Part shown: piece after piece, positions 1-7,636 of the stretch | Layout of the letters: each line of letters starts with the position of its first letter | Position numbering within the stretch: position 1 is the first letter of the stretch | DNA from: JBMSHD01 sp049416425 | Lineage (GTDB): Bacteria; Pseudomonadota; Gammaproteobacteria; Francisellales; Francisellaceae | Assembly: GCA_049416425.1 (NCBI GenBank) | Contig: JBMSHD010000030.1 | Coordinates: forward strand, 1 to 19,600 | Reading direction: 5' to 3' | DNA: 19,600 bases | Translations under genes and position numbers: made by a program | The notes under the pieces: model-generated | Databases searched by the model: none | What the model saw: the letters and a program-made list of their open reading frames with translations, nothing else | What the model was told of the DNA's origin: nothing

Positions 1-1170
1 TGGAGTTTGTTGCAACGCCGCAAGTTGGGCTTGTAAATCGGCAATCGTCGTATCCGATGTCTCGCCCGAGCGATGAGAAACCACAGAGGTATAACCGGCT
101 TCAGCGGCCATAGCCATCGCCTCAAAAGTCTCGGTCAATGTGCCGATCTGATTGAGTTTAATCAAGATGGAATTGGCAATGTGCTCGGCAATTCCTGTTT
201 CCAGAATCTTGCTGTTGGTGACAAACAGATCATCACCGACCAACTGAACTTTGTCGCCCAGTCGTTCGGTCAGAAGTTTCCAGCCAGTCCAGTCATTCTC
301 AGCCATGCCATCTTCGATAGAGATAATCGGATACTTGTCAACCCAGCGAGCCAAATAATCCACAAATTCTTCACTCGATAAGGCCAGATTTTCCGATTTC
401 AGATGATATTTGCCATTCTCATAAAACTCGCTACTGGCTAAATCCAAAGCGATATAGACCTCTTCTCCGGCTTTATAACCGGCCTTGTCAATGGCTTTTA
501 AAATCATCTCACAGGCCACCTCATTTGAAGGCAGATTCGGAGCATAACCACCTTCATCGCCGACACCGGCGACACTATAACCTTCCGCTTGCAAGACTTT
601 TTTCAGACTGTGAAAAATCTCAACACCGGCGCGAAGCGCATCTTTAAAATGCTCAAAACCAACCGGCATAATCATAAATTCCTGCATGTCGACATTATTA
701 TCGGCATGCTCCCCACCATTGATGACATTCATCATCGGTACCGGCATGATATATTCTTTGGAATTCATCAGATAGCGATAAAATGGCTTTCTCAGATAAG
801 AAGCCGCCGCCTTGGCATTCGCCAGTGATACCGCCAAAATGGCATTGGCGCCGAGATTGCTTTTATTTTCCGTTCCATCAAGCTCAATCATGGTCTGATC
901 GACCAATCGTTGATCCAGCGCATCCAACCCAATCAAGGCTGGTTTGATCTTATCTAAAATATGAGAGATCGCCTTTAACACACCTTTTCCAAGATAGACA
1001 GACTTATCGCCATCCCGAAGCTCTAAAGCCTCTCTGCTTCCAGTTGATGCTCCAGATGGCACAGCCGCGCGACCAAATGCACCGGATTGCAGAATGACAT
1101 CTGCCTCAATCGTTGGGTTACCACGAGAATCCAGAATTTCTCTGGCAACAATATTTGCAATTTTTGACAT
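1..1170 (-). CDS. eno: Enolase (phosphopyruvate hydratase), 3' end off the window
   Basis: Interconverts 2-phosphoglycerate and phosphoenolpyruvate in cytosolic glycolysis/gluconeogenesis. The frame runs open for 390 codons from ATG at 1170 to the left edge; the family is usually about 430 residues. The start has AGGAGT at 1177-1182. Visible family motifs: N-terminal DSRGNPT, the mobile loop SGASTG (39-44), GDEGGYAP with catalytic Glu206, metal ligand Asp243 in LDLAS, Glu286 in SIEDG, GDDLF (Asp313/314), catalytic Lys338 in IKLNQIGT, and SHRSGE with His366. After IADL (about residue 379) the frame reads QAQLAALQQTP, not the expected AVxTNxGQIKTG, so the extreme 3' end is frameshifted, misassembled or divergent. 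It lies 120 bp downstream of engB on the same strand and may be co-transcribed with it. Identity is very secure; only the last 11 codons in view are doubtful. Confidence 0.95.
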   Translation of the reverse strand, partial: MSKIANIVAREILDSRGNPTIEADVILQSGAFGRAAVPSGASTGSREALELRDGDKSVYLGKGVLKAISHILDKIKPALIGLDALDQRLVDQTMIELDGTENKSNLGANAILAVSLANAKAAASYLRKPFYRYLMNSKEYIMPVPMMNVINGGEHADNNVDMQEFMIMPVGFEHFKDALRAGVEIFHSLKKVLQAEGYSVAGVGDEGGYAPNLPSNEVACEMILKAIDKAGYKAGEEVYIALDLASSEFYENGKYHLKSENLALSSEEFVDYLARWVDKYPIISIEDGMAENDWTGWKLLTERLGDKVQLVGDDLFVTNSKILETGIAEHIANSILIKLNQIGTLTETFEAMAMAAEAGYTSVVSHRSGETSDTTIADLQAQLAALQQTP

Positions 1171-1176
1171 ATGTTT

Positions 1177-1182
1177 ACTCCT
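1177..1182 (-). promoter_or_regulatory. Ribosome binding site of eno
   Basis: AGGAGT on the minus strand, 6 nt before the ATG at 1170. It fixes the enolase start, which also matches the conserved family N-terminus. Confidence 0.7.
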
Positions 1183-1290
1183 AAGTCTAAAACTATTTTG
1201 CGATCAAAACTTAACGAATCAAAGCATAGCAATAATTGGGACTGATTCCCAGAACTATCCGCAGCTAAAACGAAATCGTTTTGATAAAAA

Positions 1291-1932
1291 TCAGCACCCC
1301 TCACCGTCCGTGCTCTCATTATGATCATTCGGCTCTTTGGGCTCATACCAGCCGTCCAGTTTTGCCTTTAATTTGTTGAGCCCTGTGCCTTTGAGTGATG
1401 AAAACAGCTGAAAACTGATATTTGCAGGTGATTTCAGCTGTTTGAGATAGTCCAACAGCAAGGCCTGAGACTTTGCCTTTTCACTGTTGTTGAGTTTATC
1501 GGCTTTGGTCAGCAACACGTGCATATCGAGATCACTGCTCACCGCCATCTCCATCATCATGCAGTCAAATTCCTTTAGAGGATGGCGTGCATCGACCATC
1601 AACACAACCCCCTTGAGACAGCGCCGACTTCCGATGTACTCGGTCAGGGTCTCCTGCCATGCCGATTTCATCTGATTCGAGACTCTGGCATAACCATAAC
1701 CAGGCAAATCAACGAGTCGTCGCTCTTCATCCAGGGTAAAAAGATTGATCAACTGGGTACGCCCTGGTGTTTTTGAGACCCGAGCCAACGCTTTTTGCCC
1801 TGTCAGTGCATTAAGTGCGCTGGATTTCCCAGCATTAGATCGCCCCGCAAAAGCCACCTCAATACCCTGATCTTCCGGTAGCTGCTCACATTTAGCGGCT
1901 CCCATTAAATAACAGGCTTTTTGATAATTCAT
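1291..1932 (-). CDS. engB: Ribosome biogenesis GTP-binding protein EngB (YsxC/YihA)
   Basis: A TrmE-Era-EngA-EngB-Septin-like GTPase of 213 residues; the family acts in late assembly of the large ribosomal subunit and is usually essential. Visible GTPase motifs: P-loop GRSNAGKSS (30-38, Lys36), TPGRTQ switch region, DLPGYGYA (G3), TKAD (G4) and SSLKGTG (G5). The ORF can be extended upstream to 1974, but ATG at 1932 is preferred. It matches the usual short EngB N-terminus, has AGGG about 7 nt upstream, and overlaps the phosphatase stop as ATGA, suggesting translational coupling. The acidic tail after the GTPase fold (EPKEPNDHNESTDGEG) is variable in the family. It sits between the phosphatase and enolase genes. 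Confidence 0.93.
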   Translation of the reverse strand: MNYQKACYLMGAAKCEQLPEDQGIEVAFAGRSNAGKSSALNALTGQKALARVSKTPGRTQLINLFTLDEERRLVDLPGYGYARVSNQMKSAWQETLTEYIGSRRCLKGVVLMVDARHPLKEFDCMMMEMAVSSDLDMHVLLTKADKLNNSEKAKSQALLLDYLKQLKSPANISFQLFSSLKGTGLNKLKAKLDGWYEPKEPNDHNESTDGEGC

Positions 1933-2420
1933 AATTCTGCCCTCTGGCTTAAAATTGTCAATAGATGGCGACAAGCTGTGTCAATCATCAGATAAACACG
2001 CTCAAATCCATCGTGAAGATAAGGATCGGGAACATCATAGATGTTGACCTCCGGTGCGAAGCTCAAGAGCTTCACCAGTTTTTCTTCATACTGTGATGAG
2101 GGCATAAACTTCCGTACATCTTCCATATTTTGCTCATCCATAACGATCAAATAGTCGTAATAGTCAAAATCTTCTTTCTCGAGCTGGCGGGAGCGAATAT
2201 CAGAAATATCACAGTCATAAAGCGATGCCGTGGCAATCGATCGGGGATCGGCGCTGTCTCCTTCATGCCATTTACGAGAATGGGTGCCAGCCGATTCAAT
2301 TTCAAATCGCTCATTGAGTTTTTGCTGTCTGACCAGATGGCGGAAAATACCATGCGCGGTAGGAGAACGACAGATATTTCCCATACAGATAAATAAAACT
2401 TTAATCTTTTGTTGCCTCAT
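1929..2420 (-). CDS. Low molecular weight protein-tyrosine phosphatase
   Basis: A 163-residue cytosolic LMW-PTP. The phosphate-binding CX5R loop is CMGNICRS (nucleophile Cys12, Arg18), and the general-acid Asp is in VPDPY (Asp132-Pro133), as in the active family. Length is normal. The ATG at 2420 has an AAGG ribosome site close by. The stop overlaps the engB start (ATGA), so the two are probably one transcript. Relatives include Wzb/Etp, which dephosphorylate capsule tyrosine kinases, and housekeeping enzymes of unknown substrate. No capsule or tyrosine-kinase gene is next to it, so the Wzb role cannot be assigned. It is divergent from rsfS. Confidence 0.9.
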   Translation of the reverse strand: MRQQKIKVLFICMGNICRSPTAHGIFRHLVRQQKLNERFEIESAGTHSRKWHEGDSADPRSIATASLYDCDISDIRSRQLEKEDFDYYDYLIVMDEQNMEDVRKFMPSSQYEEKLVKLLSFAPEVNIYDVPDPYLHDGFERVYLMIDTACRHLLTILSQRAEL

Positions 2421-2547
2421 TACCTTACTACTTTCTGTTGCTTTATCGCGTTTTCGACATTTGATAAAAATCTGCCAACAGTTTATTTGATTTTAAGATA
2501 AATTGCATTTTTTTCTTTGCGGTTGACCCGCTTAAAAAAATGATTTC

Positions 2548-2576
2548 TTGCACATTTTTCAAACTTGTTATAGAAT
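2548..2576 (+). promoter_or_regulatory. Candidate sigma-70 promoter of rsfS
   Basis: TTGCAC at 2548-2553, a 17-bp spacer and TAGAAT at 2571-2576 (overlapping TATAGA), in the 192-bp gap between the divergent phosphatase and rsfS genes. The predicted start near 2583 gives a leader of about 30 nt. The -35 box is weak (3 of 6). Confidence 0.4.
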
Positions 2577-2612
2577 CTCGACTCGTTATTGCTAAACGAA
2601 TTTAAGGATATA

Positions 2613-2960
2613 ATGAATACCGACAACACCATTCTAACGATTGCCGTTGATGCGCTTGAGGACATAAAAGCACAAGACATCAAAGTCATGGATGTCGAAC
2701 ACCTCACAGACATGATGAGCTATATTGTTGTTGCCACTGCAACCTCTCAAACACATGGCAATGCCCTGGCACAAAATGTTGAAAAAAAAGCCAAAGAAAA
2801 CAACATCTCTATTTTAGGCATCGAAGGAAAAGCCAAAAGCGACTGGGTATTGGTTGATCTTGGTGAGGTAGTCGTCCACATCATGCTTCAAGAAACCCGA
2901 GATTTCTATCAGTTGGAAAAATTGTGGGATATCAAGCCGAACAATCGTCAGGTCGGCTAA
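2613..2960 (+). CDS. rsfS: Ribosomal silencing factor RsfS (YbeB/Iojap family)
   Basis: A 115-residue protein of the RsfS/Iojap family. These bind ribosomal protein L14 (uL14) on the large subunit and block subunit joining when nutrients are scarce. The whole family pattern is visible: an N-terminal helix followed by AQDIKVMDV, then IVVATATSQTH, GIEGKAKSDWVLVDLGEVVVHIM, and the C-terminal motif FYQLEKLW. An upstream TTG at 2589 could extend the ORF, but ATG at 2613 fits the family N-terminus and has AAGGA at 2604-2608 (short 4-nt spacing). The usual partners nadD and rlmH are not adjacent. It converges on pckA with a 23-bp gap. Confidence 0.93.
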   Translation: MNTDNTILTIAVDALEDIKAQDIKVMDVEHLTDMMSYIVVATATSQTHGNALAQNVEKKAKENNISILGIEGKAKSDWVLVDLGEVVVHIMLQETRDFYQLEKLWDIKPNNRQVG

Positions 2961-2969
2961 GTCGATTTT

Positions 2970-2986
2970 AAAAAGCAAGGGCTTTA
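2970..2986. terminator. Weak hairpin between convergent rsfS and pckA
   Basis: AAAGC - AAGG loop - GCTTT, followed on the minus strand by a short T run. The 5-bp stem is weak. It lies in the 23-bp convergent gap and overlaps the pckA stop, so it could serve both directions. Confidence 0.3.
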
Positions 2987-4603
2987 TGATAAAAGCTCAA
3001 ATTGAGGCCCAAATTCCTGGTATTTTTTACCCAGTTCATTATTGGTGAACTTCTTGAAATTTTCCACAAACCGTTGAGCCAGATGTTTATAAACCGTCTC
3101 ATAGGCAACTTTGTCCTGCCAGGTGTTTTGAGGATTCAAAATTCTGCTATCCACCCCTGGCAGCGCTTTGGGCACCCTAAAACCGAAAAGGCTATCGATA
3201 TGAAATTCCGCCTCATCGACCGAACCATCGACAATCGCATCGATAATGGCACGGGTATCTTTAATTGAAATCCGATGCCCAACCCCATATCCCCCGCCAG
3301 TCCAACCGGTATTAACCAGATAAGCCTGAGCATTATGCGCCTTCATTTTTTCACCCAATAACTTGGCATATTTTGTTGGATGCAACAGCAAAAACGGTTG
3401 ACCAAAACAGGCCGAAAAAACCGCCGTAGGTTCTTTAACACCCAACTCTGTGCCAGCTACTTTTGCCGTATAGCCAGATAAAAACTGATACATCGCCTGC
3501 TCAATCGACAGTTTTGCCACCGGTGGCAGTACTCCATAAGCGTCACAGGTTAAAAAGATAATCTTATCAGGATGACCGGCCTTAGAAACGGGTTTGACAA
3601 TATTCTCGATATGATAGATCGGATAAGAAACCCGCGTGTTTTCGGTTTTAACATTGGAATCAAAATCAATGGAACCATCGTCGTTGACCACCACATTTTC
3701 CAATAGCGCATCGCGACGGATGGCATTAAAAATATCGGGCTCATTCTCTTTGGACAACTTGATGGTCTTGGCATAACAACCGCCTTCGAGATTAAAAACC
3801 CCCTCATCATCCCAGCCATGCTCATCATCACCGATCAATTTTCGTTTCGGATCGGCAGAAAGCGTGGTTTTACCCGTTCCAGAAAGACCAAAAAACAAAG
3901 CCGAATCGCCTTTCTCACCGACATTGGCAGAACAGTGAAAAGAACCGATACCCTCAAGCGGCAGAAAATAATTCATCATCGAGAAGATGCCTTTTTTAAT
4001 CTCGCCGCCATACCAGGTATTGCCGATCAAGGTCATACGTTCATCGATATTAAAGGCGATAAAGGTCTCGGAGTTTAATCCCCAATCTTTATAGTCGGCA
4101 CATTTAGTCTTACAGGCGTTAAATATCGTCCAGTCGGGTTTAAAATTCTCAAGCTCTTCCCTGGTTGGGCGAATAAACATATTTTTAAAAAAATGCGCCA
4201 TCCAGGCGACTTCTGTGACCAGCCGCACCGATAAGCGAGTCTCAGGATTGGCACCACAAAAGCCATCCATGACATAGAGTTTTTGACCGCTTAGGCGCTT
4301 GATAACTAAAGACTTCAAGTGTTCCCAGGTCTTTGAACTCATGGGTTTATTATCGGAACCCTCATTCGTCCACCACACGTTTTCGATGGCCTGTGCTGTA
4401 GTCACGATATATTTATCTTTGGGAGAGCGTCCCGTAAAAACGCCGGTGTCAACGGCCACGGCACCGGTATCGGTTTCCACACCTTTTTCATAACCCTGAG
4501 CCTGTGATGAGGTCTCGGCTTCATACAATAGGTCATAACTTGCATTGTGAATAATTTCTTTTATTTCTGATATCTCATTCAAATTTAATTTAATTTGTGT
4601 CAT
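2984..4603 (-). CDS. pckA: Phosphoenolpyruvate carboxykinase (ATP)
   Basis: Converts oxaloacetate plus ATP to phosphoenolpyruvate, CO2 and ADP, the entry step of gluconeogenesis. The 539-residue length is normal for the ATP type. Visible motifs: substrate-binding FTGRSPKDKY, the kinase-1a loop GLSGTGKTT (Lys245, Thr246), the metal/ATP region GDDEHGWDDEGVFNLEGGCYAK, and NTGWTGGGYGVGHRI near the C-terminus. The ATG at 4603 matches the family N-terminus, although no strong ribosome site is seen (GAG about 11 nt upstream). It is divergent from fadD across a 293-bp gap. Sharing a region with a fatty-acid activation gene would fit growth on fatty acids or amino acids (inference). Confidence 0.97.
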   Translation of the reverse strand: MTQIKLNLNEISEIKEIIHNASYDLLYEAETSSQAQGYEKGVETDTGAVAVDTGVFTGRSPKDKYIVTTAQAIENVWWTNEGSDNKPMSSKTWEHLKSLVIKRLSGQKLYVMDGFCGANPETRLSVRLVTEVAWMAHFFKNMFIRPTREELENFKPDWTIFNACKTKCADYKDWGLNSETFIAFNIDERMTLIGNTWYGGEIKKGIFSMMNYFLPLEGIGSFHCSANVGEKGDSALFFGLSGTGKTTLSADPKRKLIGDDEHGWDDEGVFNLEGGCYAKTIKLSKENEPDIFNAIRRDALLENVVVNDDGSIDFDSNVKTENTRVSYPIYHIENIVKPVSKAGHPDKIIFLTCDAYGVLPPVAKLSIEQAMYQFLSGYTAKVAGTELGVKEPTAVFSACFGQPFLLLHPTKYAKLLGEKMKAHNAQAYLVNTGWTGGGYGVGHRISIKDTRAIIDAIVDGSVDEAEFHIDSLFGFRVPKALPGVDSRILNPQNTWQDKVAYETVYKHLAQRFVENFKKFTNNELGKKYQEFGPQFELLS

Positions 4604-4635
4604 TTATGTAAATTCTCAATTTCAAGTGTATTAAT

Positions 4636-4664
4636 ATAATAATATGCCGACTCATCAGGGTAAA
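4636..4664 (-). promoter_or_regulatory. Candidate sigma-70 promoter of pckA
   Basis: Minus strand TTTACC (4664-4659), exactly 17 bp, then TATTAT (4641-4636): 4/6 and 5/6 matches to consensus. The predicted start near 4629 gives a leader of about 25 nt before the ATG at 4603. The rest of the 293-bp gap is AT-rich, with no gene I can support apart from the fadD leader. Confidence 0.5.
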
Positions 4665-4882
4665 CCGTTAACAAGCAAAAATCAGGGATTTTTTATGAAG
4701 AGAAAAGACTCATTGAAAATTTATTTATGTAATACCCTTACTTTTGTGATAAATATTGATAAAATGCCAGATTAATCAGCTTGATCTTTCGGCGTGTTGG
4801 CAACCTAACAAACCAGGATTTCAGACTGACCTAATCCAAGAATAAAGAAAAGGCGAAAAGCCATAATCATGACGTCACCAGG

Positions 4883-4888
4883 AAGGAG
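4883..4888 (+). promoter_or_regulatory. Ribosome binding site of fadD
   Basis: AAGGAG (within GGAAGGAG), 8 nt before ATG 4897. One of the strongest Shine-Dalgarno sequences in the window. Confidence 0.75.
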
Positions 4889-4896
4889 TTAAAACC

Positions 4897-6600
4897 ATGT
4901 CAAGCCTTACTCTTTGGCAGCAACATTATCCCAAAGGCATTCCCTTTGAGATCGCCGAAACCGACGAGACCATTATCTCTCTGTTTGAGACCGTGTCCGT
5001 AAAATATGCCGATCGCTTGGCACTGACCTGCCACGGTGAATCACTCACATTCAAACAGGTAGCCGATTTGAGCAGCCATTTTGCCGCCTACGCCTATGAG
5101 CGGCTCGAGTTCCGAAAAGGAGACCGCATCGCCATCATGCTGCCGAATCTGCTGCAATTTCCCATCGTGCTATTTGGACTGTTGAAAATTGGCTGCACCG
5201 TAGTTAACATCAATCCACTGTATACGGCACCAGAAGTGCGTCAAATTCTTGAAAATGCAGAAGCCAAAGGCATCATCGTCTTGTCGGCATTTGCCGATCG
5301 CATCGAGAAAAATTTTGCCCATCTGCCCCATCTAAAACACGCCATTGTCAGCGATTTGACCGATCTTTATCATTTCCCCAAAAAACAGATTATTAATTTT
5401 ATTGCAAAACATCTCAAAGGCATGAAGCCAAACTACAATCGGGACAAATTCACCCCGCTGAAAGCCATGTTATCTCATGATAAATCCTTTACTGGCAGAG
5501 TCGATATTAAAGCCGATGATATCGCTTTTTTACAATACTCAAGCGGCACCACCGGCACCCCAAAAGGCACGATTTTACTTCATCGCAATATCGTTGCCAA
5601 TGTCCATCAGGTATGGTCATGGATATCCGTCGGACTCGATCCGAGCAAACAGATCATCATCGGTGCGCTTCCCCTGTATCACATCTTTGCCCTGACTGCC
5701 AATCTGTTTACCTTTTATATGGCAGGCAGCCGACAGATCTTAATTCCAAATCCCAGAGACATCAAGTCACTGGTCAAGATCATGAAAAAAAGCAATTTTA
5801 CCATTTTCAACAGCATCAATACGCTCTATGCAGCACTGTTGGCAAATGCCGAGTTTCGAAAATCCCGATTTCCTCATTTTAAGTTCTCACTAAGTGGCGG
5901 CATGAGTACATTGGAAAAAGTGGCAAAAGACTGGAAAACCGTCACCGGAGTTGACATTAAGGAAGCCTATGGTTTATCTGAGATGTCGCCGGCGGTGACG
6001 ATCAATAAATTCAATGACGGCGGTTATAATGGCACCGTTGGCTATCCACTGCCCAGCACCATCGTCTCGATACGCGATAGCGAAGGTCATGAACTGCCTG
6101 TGAATGAAAACGGAGAGATCTGGCTTAAAGGACCACAGAAGTCCCCAGGCTATTGGAATGCCGATAAAGCCAATAAAGAAGGCTTCACCGAAGATGGCTG
6201 GCTTAAAAGCGGTGACATTGGTTTTCTTGATGAGAAAGGGCGGCTGACCATCTCCGGGCGCAGCAAAAACATGATCCTGGTCTCCGGCTTCAACGTCTAC
6301 CCCAAAGAGATTGAAAATGCGATTTTAACCATGCCTGAAGTCAAAGAATGCGCCGTTGTCGGTATTCCTTCCAAATCAAGCGGTGAAAAGCCACTGGCCT
6401 TTGTGGTACTGGAACCCGGTGCCAGTCTCATCGCCAAAGATATCACCCAATACTGCTATACACAACTGGCGCACTACAAAACACCCAAAAACATTGTTTT
6501 TGTCGATGAGTTGCCTAAAAACAACGTCGGTAAGATTATGAAAAAGGAATTGCGCGAAGACTATTTAAAACAACTTGACAATAACTCAATCTCTGCCTGA
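4897..6600 (+). CDS. fadD: Long-chain fatty acid--CoA ligase (FadD-type acyl-CoA synthetase)
   Basis: A 567-residue ANL-superfamily enzyme that activates fatty acids to acyl-CoA through an acyl-adenylate, at the inner face of the cytoplasmic membrane, for beta-oxidation or phospholipid synthesis. The AMP-binding P-loop is YSSGTTGTPKG (214-224). EAYGLSEMSP is the adenine-binding motif. GWLKSGDIGFLDEKGRL holds the hinge Asp, and GRSKNMILVSGFNVYPKEIE is the FACS/hinge signature. NVGKIMKKELRE carries the C-terminal catalytic Lys. The N-terminal LWQQHYPKGIPFEI and the MLPNLLQFPIVLFGLLKIG stretch resemble E. coli FadD closely. The start has a strong AAGGAG. It converges on kdsA with a 9-bp gap. Exact chain-length preference cannot be read from sequence. 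Confidence 0.92.
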   Translation: MSSLTLWQQHYPKGIPFEIAETDETIISLFETVSVKYADRLALTCHGESLTFKQVADLSSHFAAYAYERLEFRKGDRIAIMLPNLLQFPIVLFGLLKIGCTVVNINPLYTAPEVRQILENAEAKGIIVLSAFADRIEKNFAHLPHLKHAIVSDLTDLYHFPKKQIINFIAKHLKGMKPNYNRDKFTPLKAMLSHDKSFTGRVDIKADDIAFLQYSSGTTGTPKGTILLHRNIVANVHQVWSWISVGLDPSKQIIIGALPLYHIFALTANLFTFYMAGSRQILIPNPRDIKSLVKIMKKSNFTIFNSINTLYAALLANAEFRKSRFPHFKFSLSGGMSTLEKVAKDWKTVTGVDIKEAYGLSEMSPAVTINKFNDGGYNGTVGYPLPSTIVSIRDSEGHELPVNENGEIWLKGPQKSPGYWNADKANKEGFTEDGWLKSGDIGFLDEKGRLTISGRSKNMILVSGFNVYPKEIENAILTMPEVKECAVVGIPSKSSGEKPLAFVVLEPGASLIAKDITQYCYTQLAHYKTPKNIVFVDELPKNNVGKIMKKELREDYLKQLDNNSISA

Positions 6601-6609
6601 ACAAAGATG

Positions 6610-7443
6610 CTAGAGCATATTCTCCAATAAAGGTTGTGATTTGACGATTTGATCGATCTGCTTTAACTGCTCGAGCAAAGGCTTCATCAAGTGAAGCGGC
6701 CAGGCGTTTGGACCATCGCTTAGCGCTTTGTCGGGATTGGGATGGGTTTCCATAAATATCCCCGAAATACCCGCCGCCATGGCGGCACGTGCAAGCACCG
6801 GCACATATTCACGCTGACCGCCGGACGAGCTGCCCTGCCCACCTGGAAGCTGCACCGAGTGGGTTGCATCATAGACCACAGGGCAACCGGTGTCACGCAT
6901 GGCGGCTAGCGATCGCATATCAGACACCAGATTGTTATAACCAAAACTCGCTCCTCGCTCACAAACCATAATTGCTTCGTTCCCCGTTGATTTGGCTTTG
7001 ATTGCGACCTGCTTCATATCCCAGGGAGCCAAAAATTGGCCTTTTTTAATATTGACCGGTTTGCCTTGCTTGCAAACATTGACGATAAAATTAGTCTGAC
7101 GACACAAAAAAGCCGGCGTCTGCAAGACATCAACCACGCTTGCAACTTCAGCCAAGGGTGTATCTTCATGAACATCCGTCAACACCGGCATGCCAATCTG
7201 TGCTTTTACCTTCTGCAGAATTTGCAAACCCTTTTCAAATCCGGGGCCTCTGAAGCTCTCAATGGAAGAGCGATTGGCTTTATCAAAAGACGATTTATAA
7301 ATAAAAGGAATACCAAGGGCATCCGTCATCTCCTTGAGATAACCTGCCGTATCGAGTGCCAAGGCTTCAGACTCGATGACACAGGGACCTGCGATGAGGA
7401 AAAAAGGCTTATCGATGCCGACTTCAACATTGAGTAATTTCAT
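6610..7443 (-). CDS. kdsA: 3-deoxy-8-phosphooctulonate synthase (Kdo-8-P synthase), metal-dependent type
   Basis: Condenses arabinose-5-phosphate with phosphoenolpyruvate to Kdo-8-phosphate in the cytosol, for the lipid A-Kdo core. The 277-residue length is normal. Family motifs: KSSFDKANRSS (50-60), RGPG, LTDVHE, RQTNFI, ERGASFGYNNLVSDM and SSGGQREYVP. The four positions that bind metal in Aquifex KdsA (Cys11, His185, Glu222, Asp233) are all present here with a constant +10 offset: Cys21 in AGPCVIES, His195 in DATHS, Glu232 in METHPNP and Asp243 in SDGP. This predicts the metal-dependent class, not the E. coli metal-free class, which has Asn at the Cys position. It is divergent from kdsD, which makes its substrate. 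It is not next to pyrG or eno. No clear Shine-Dalgarno precedes ATG 7443. Confidence 0.96.
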   Translation of the reverse strand: MKLLNVEVGIDKPFFLIAGPCVIESEALALDTAGYLKEMTDALGIPFIYKSSFDKANRSSIESFRGPGFEKGLQILQKVKAQIGMPVLTDVHEDTPLAEVASVVDVLQTPAFLCRQTNFIVNVCKQGKPVNIKKGQFLAPWDMKQVAIKAKSTGNEAIMVCERGASFGYNNLVSDMRSLAAMRDTGCPVVYDATHSVQLPGGQGSSSGGQREYVPVLARAAMAAGISGIFMETHPNPDKALSDGPNAWPLHLMKPLLEQLKQIDQIVKSQPLLENML

Positions 7444-7636
7444 GCTTTATAACACCATAAATAATAATGCCTACAGTGTAACCACAGTCGCTAAAAATAG
7501 AAAGTATTTTCGCGTAACAACAACTCGCTGTTTTACAAAAAAATTTCCACTAACTTCAAGACAGTTTTTGCTTCCTATTCACCATAATTGACTTACAATA
7601 GGCAAAAGACTCCATCCGCCAACGATACATCACATT

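Noticed and set aside
1267..1282. AAAACG-AAAT-CGTTTT hairpin (and TGGGA-CTGAT-TCCCA at 1237-1251) between engB and eno
   Set aside because: Neither hairpin is followed by a T run on the minus strand, so neither is called a terminator. They could be mRNA processing structures, but that is unsupported.
1023..1346. Minus-strand ORF of 107 codons spanning the eno start
   Set aside because: It overlaps the conserved enolase N-terminus and the end of engB in another frame and shows no family motif. It is a shadow ORF.
3550..3831. Met/Pro-rich minus-strand ORF inside pckA and similar ORFs on the plus strand of pckA, kdsA and fabI
   Set aside because: All lie fully inside strongly conserved genes in another frame, with biased composition and no ribosome site.
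4644..4774. Small plus-strand ORF (about 43 codons) in the pckA-fadD gap, with an internal ATG preceded by AGGGA
   Set aside because: It overlaps the predicted pckA promoter, the outer start has no ribosome site, and its composition looks like translated AT-rich spacer. A 26-residue leader peptide cannot be fully excluded, but nothing supports it.
6607..6618. ATGCT-AG-AGCAT inverted repeat between convergent fadD and kdsA
   Set aside because: A 5-bp stem with a 2-nt loop and no T tract; within chance expectation.
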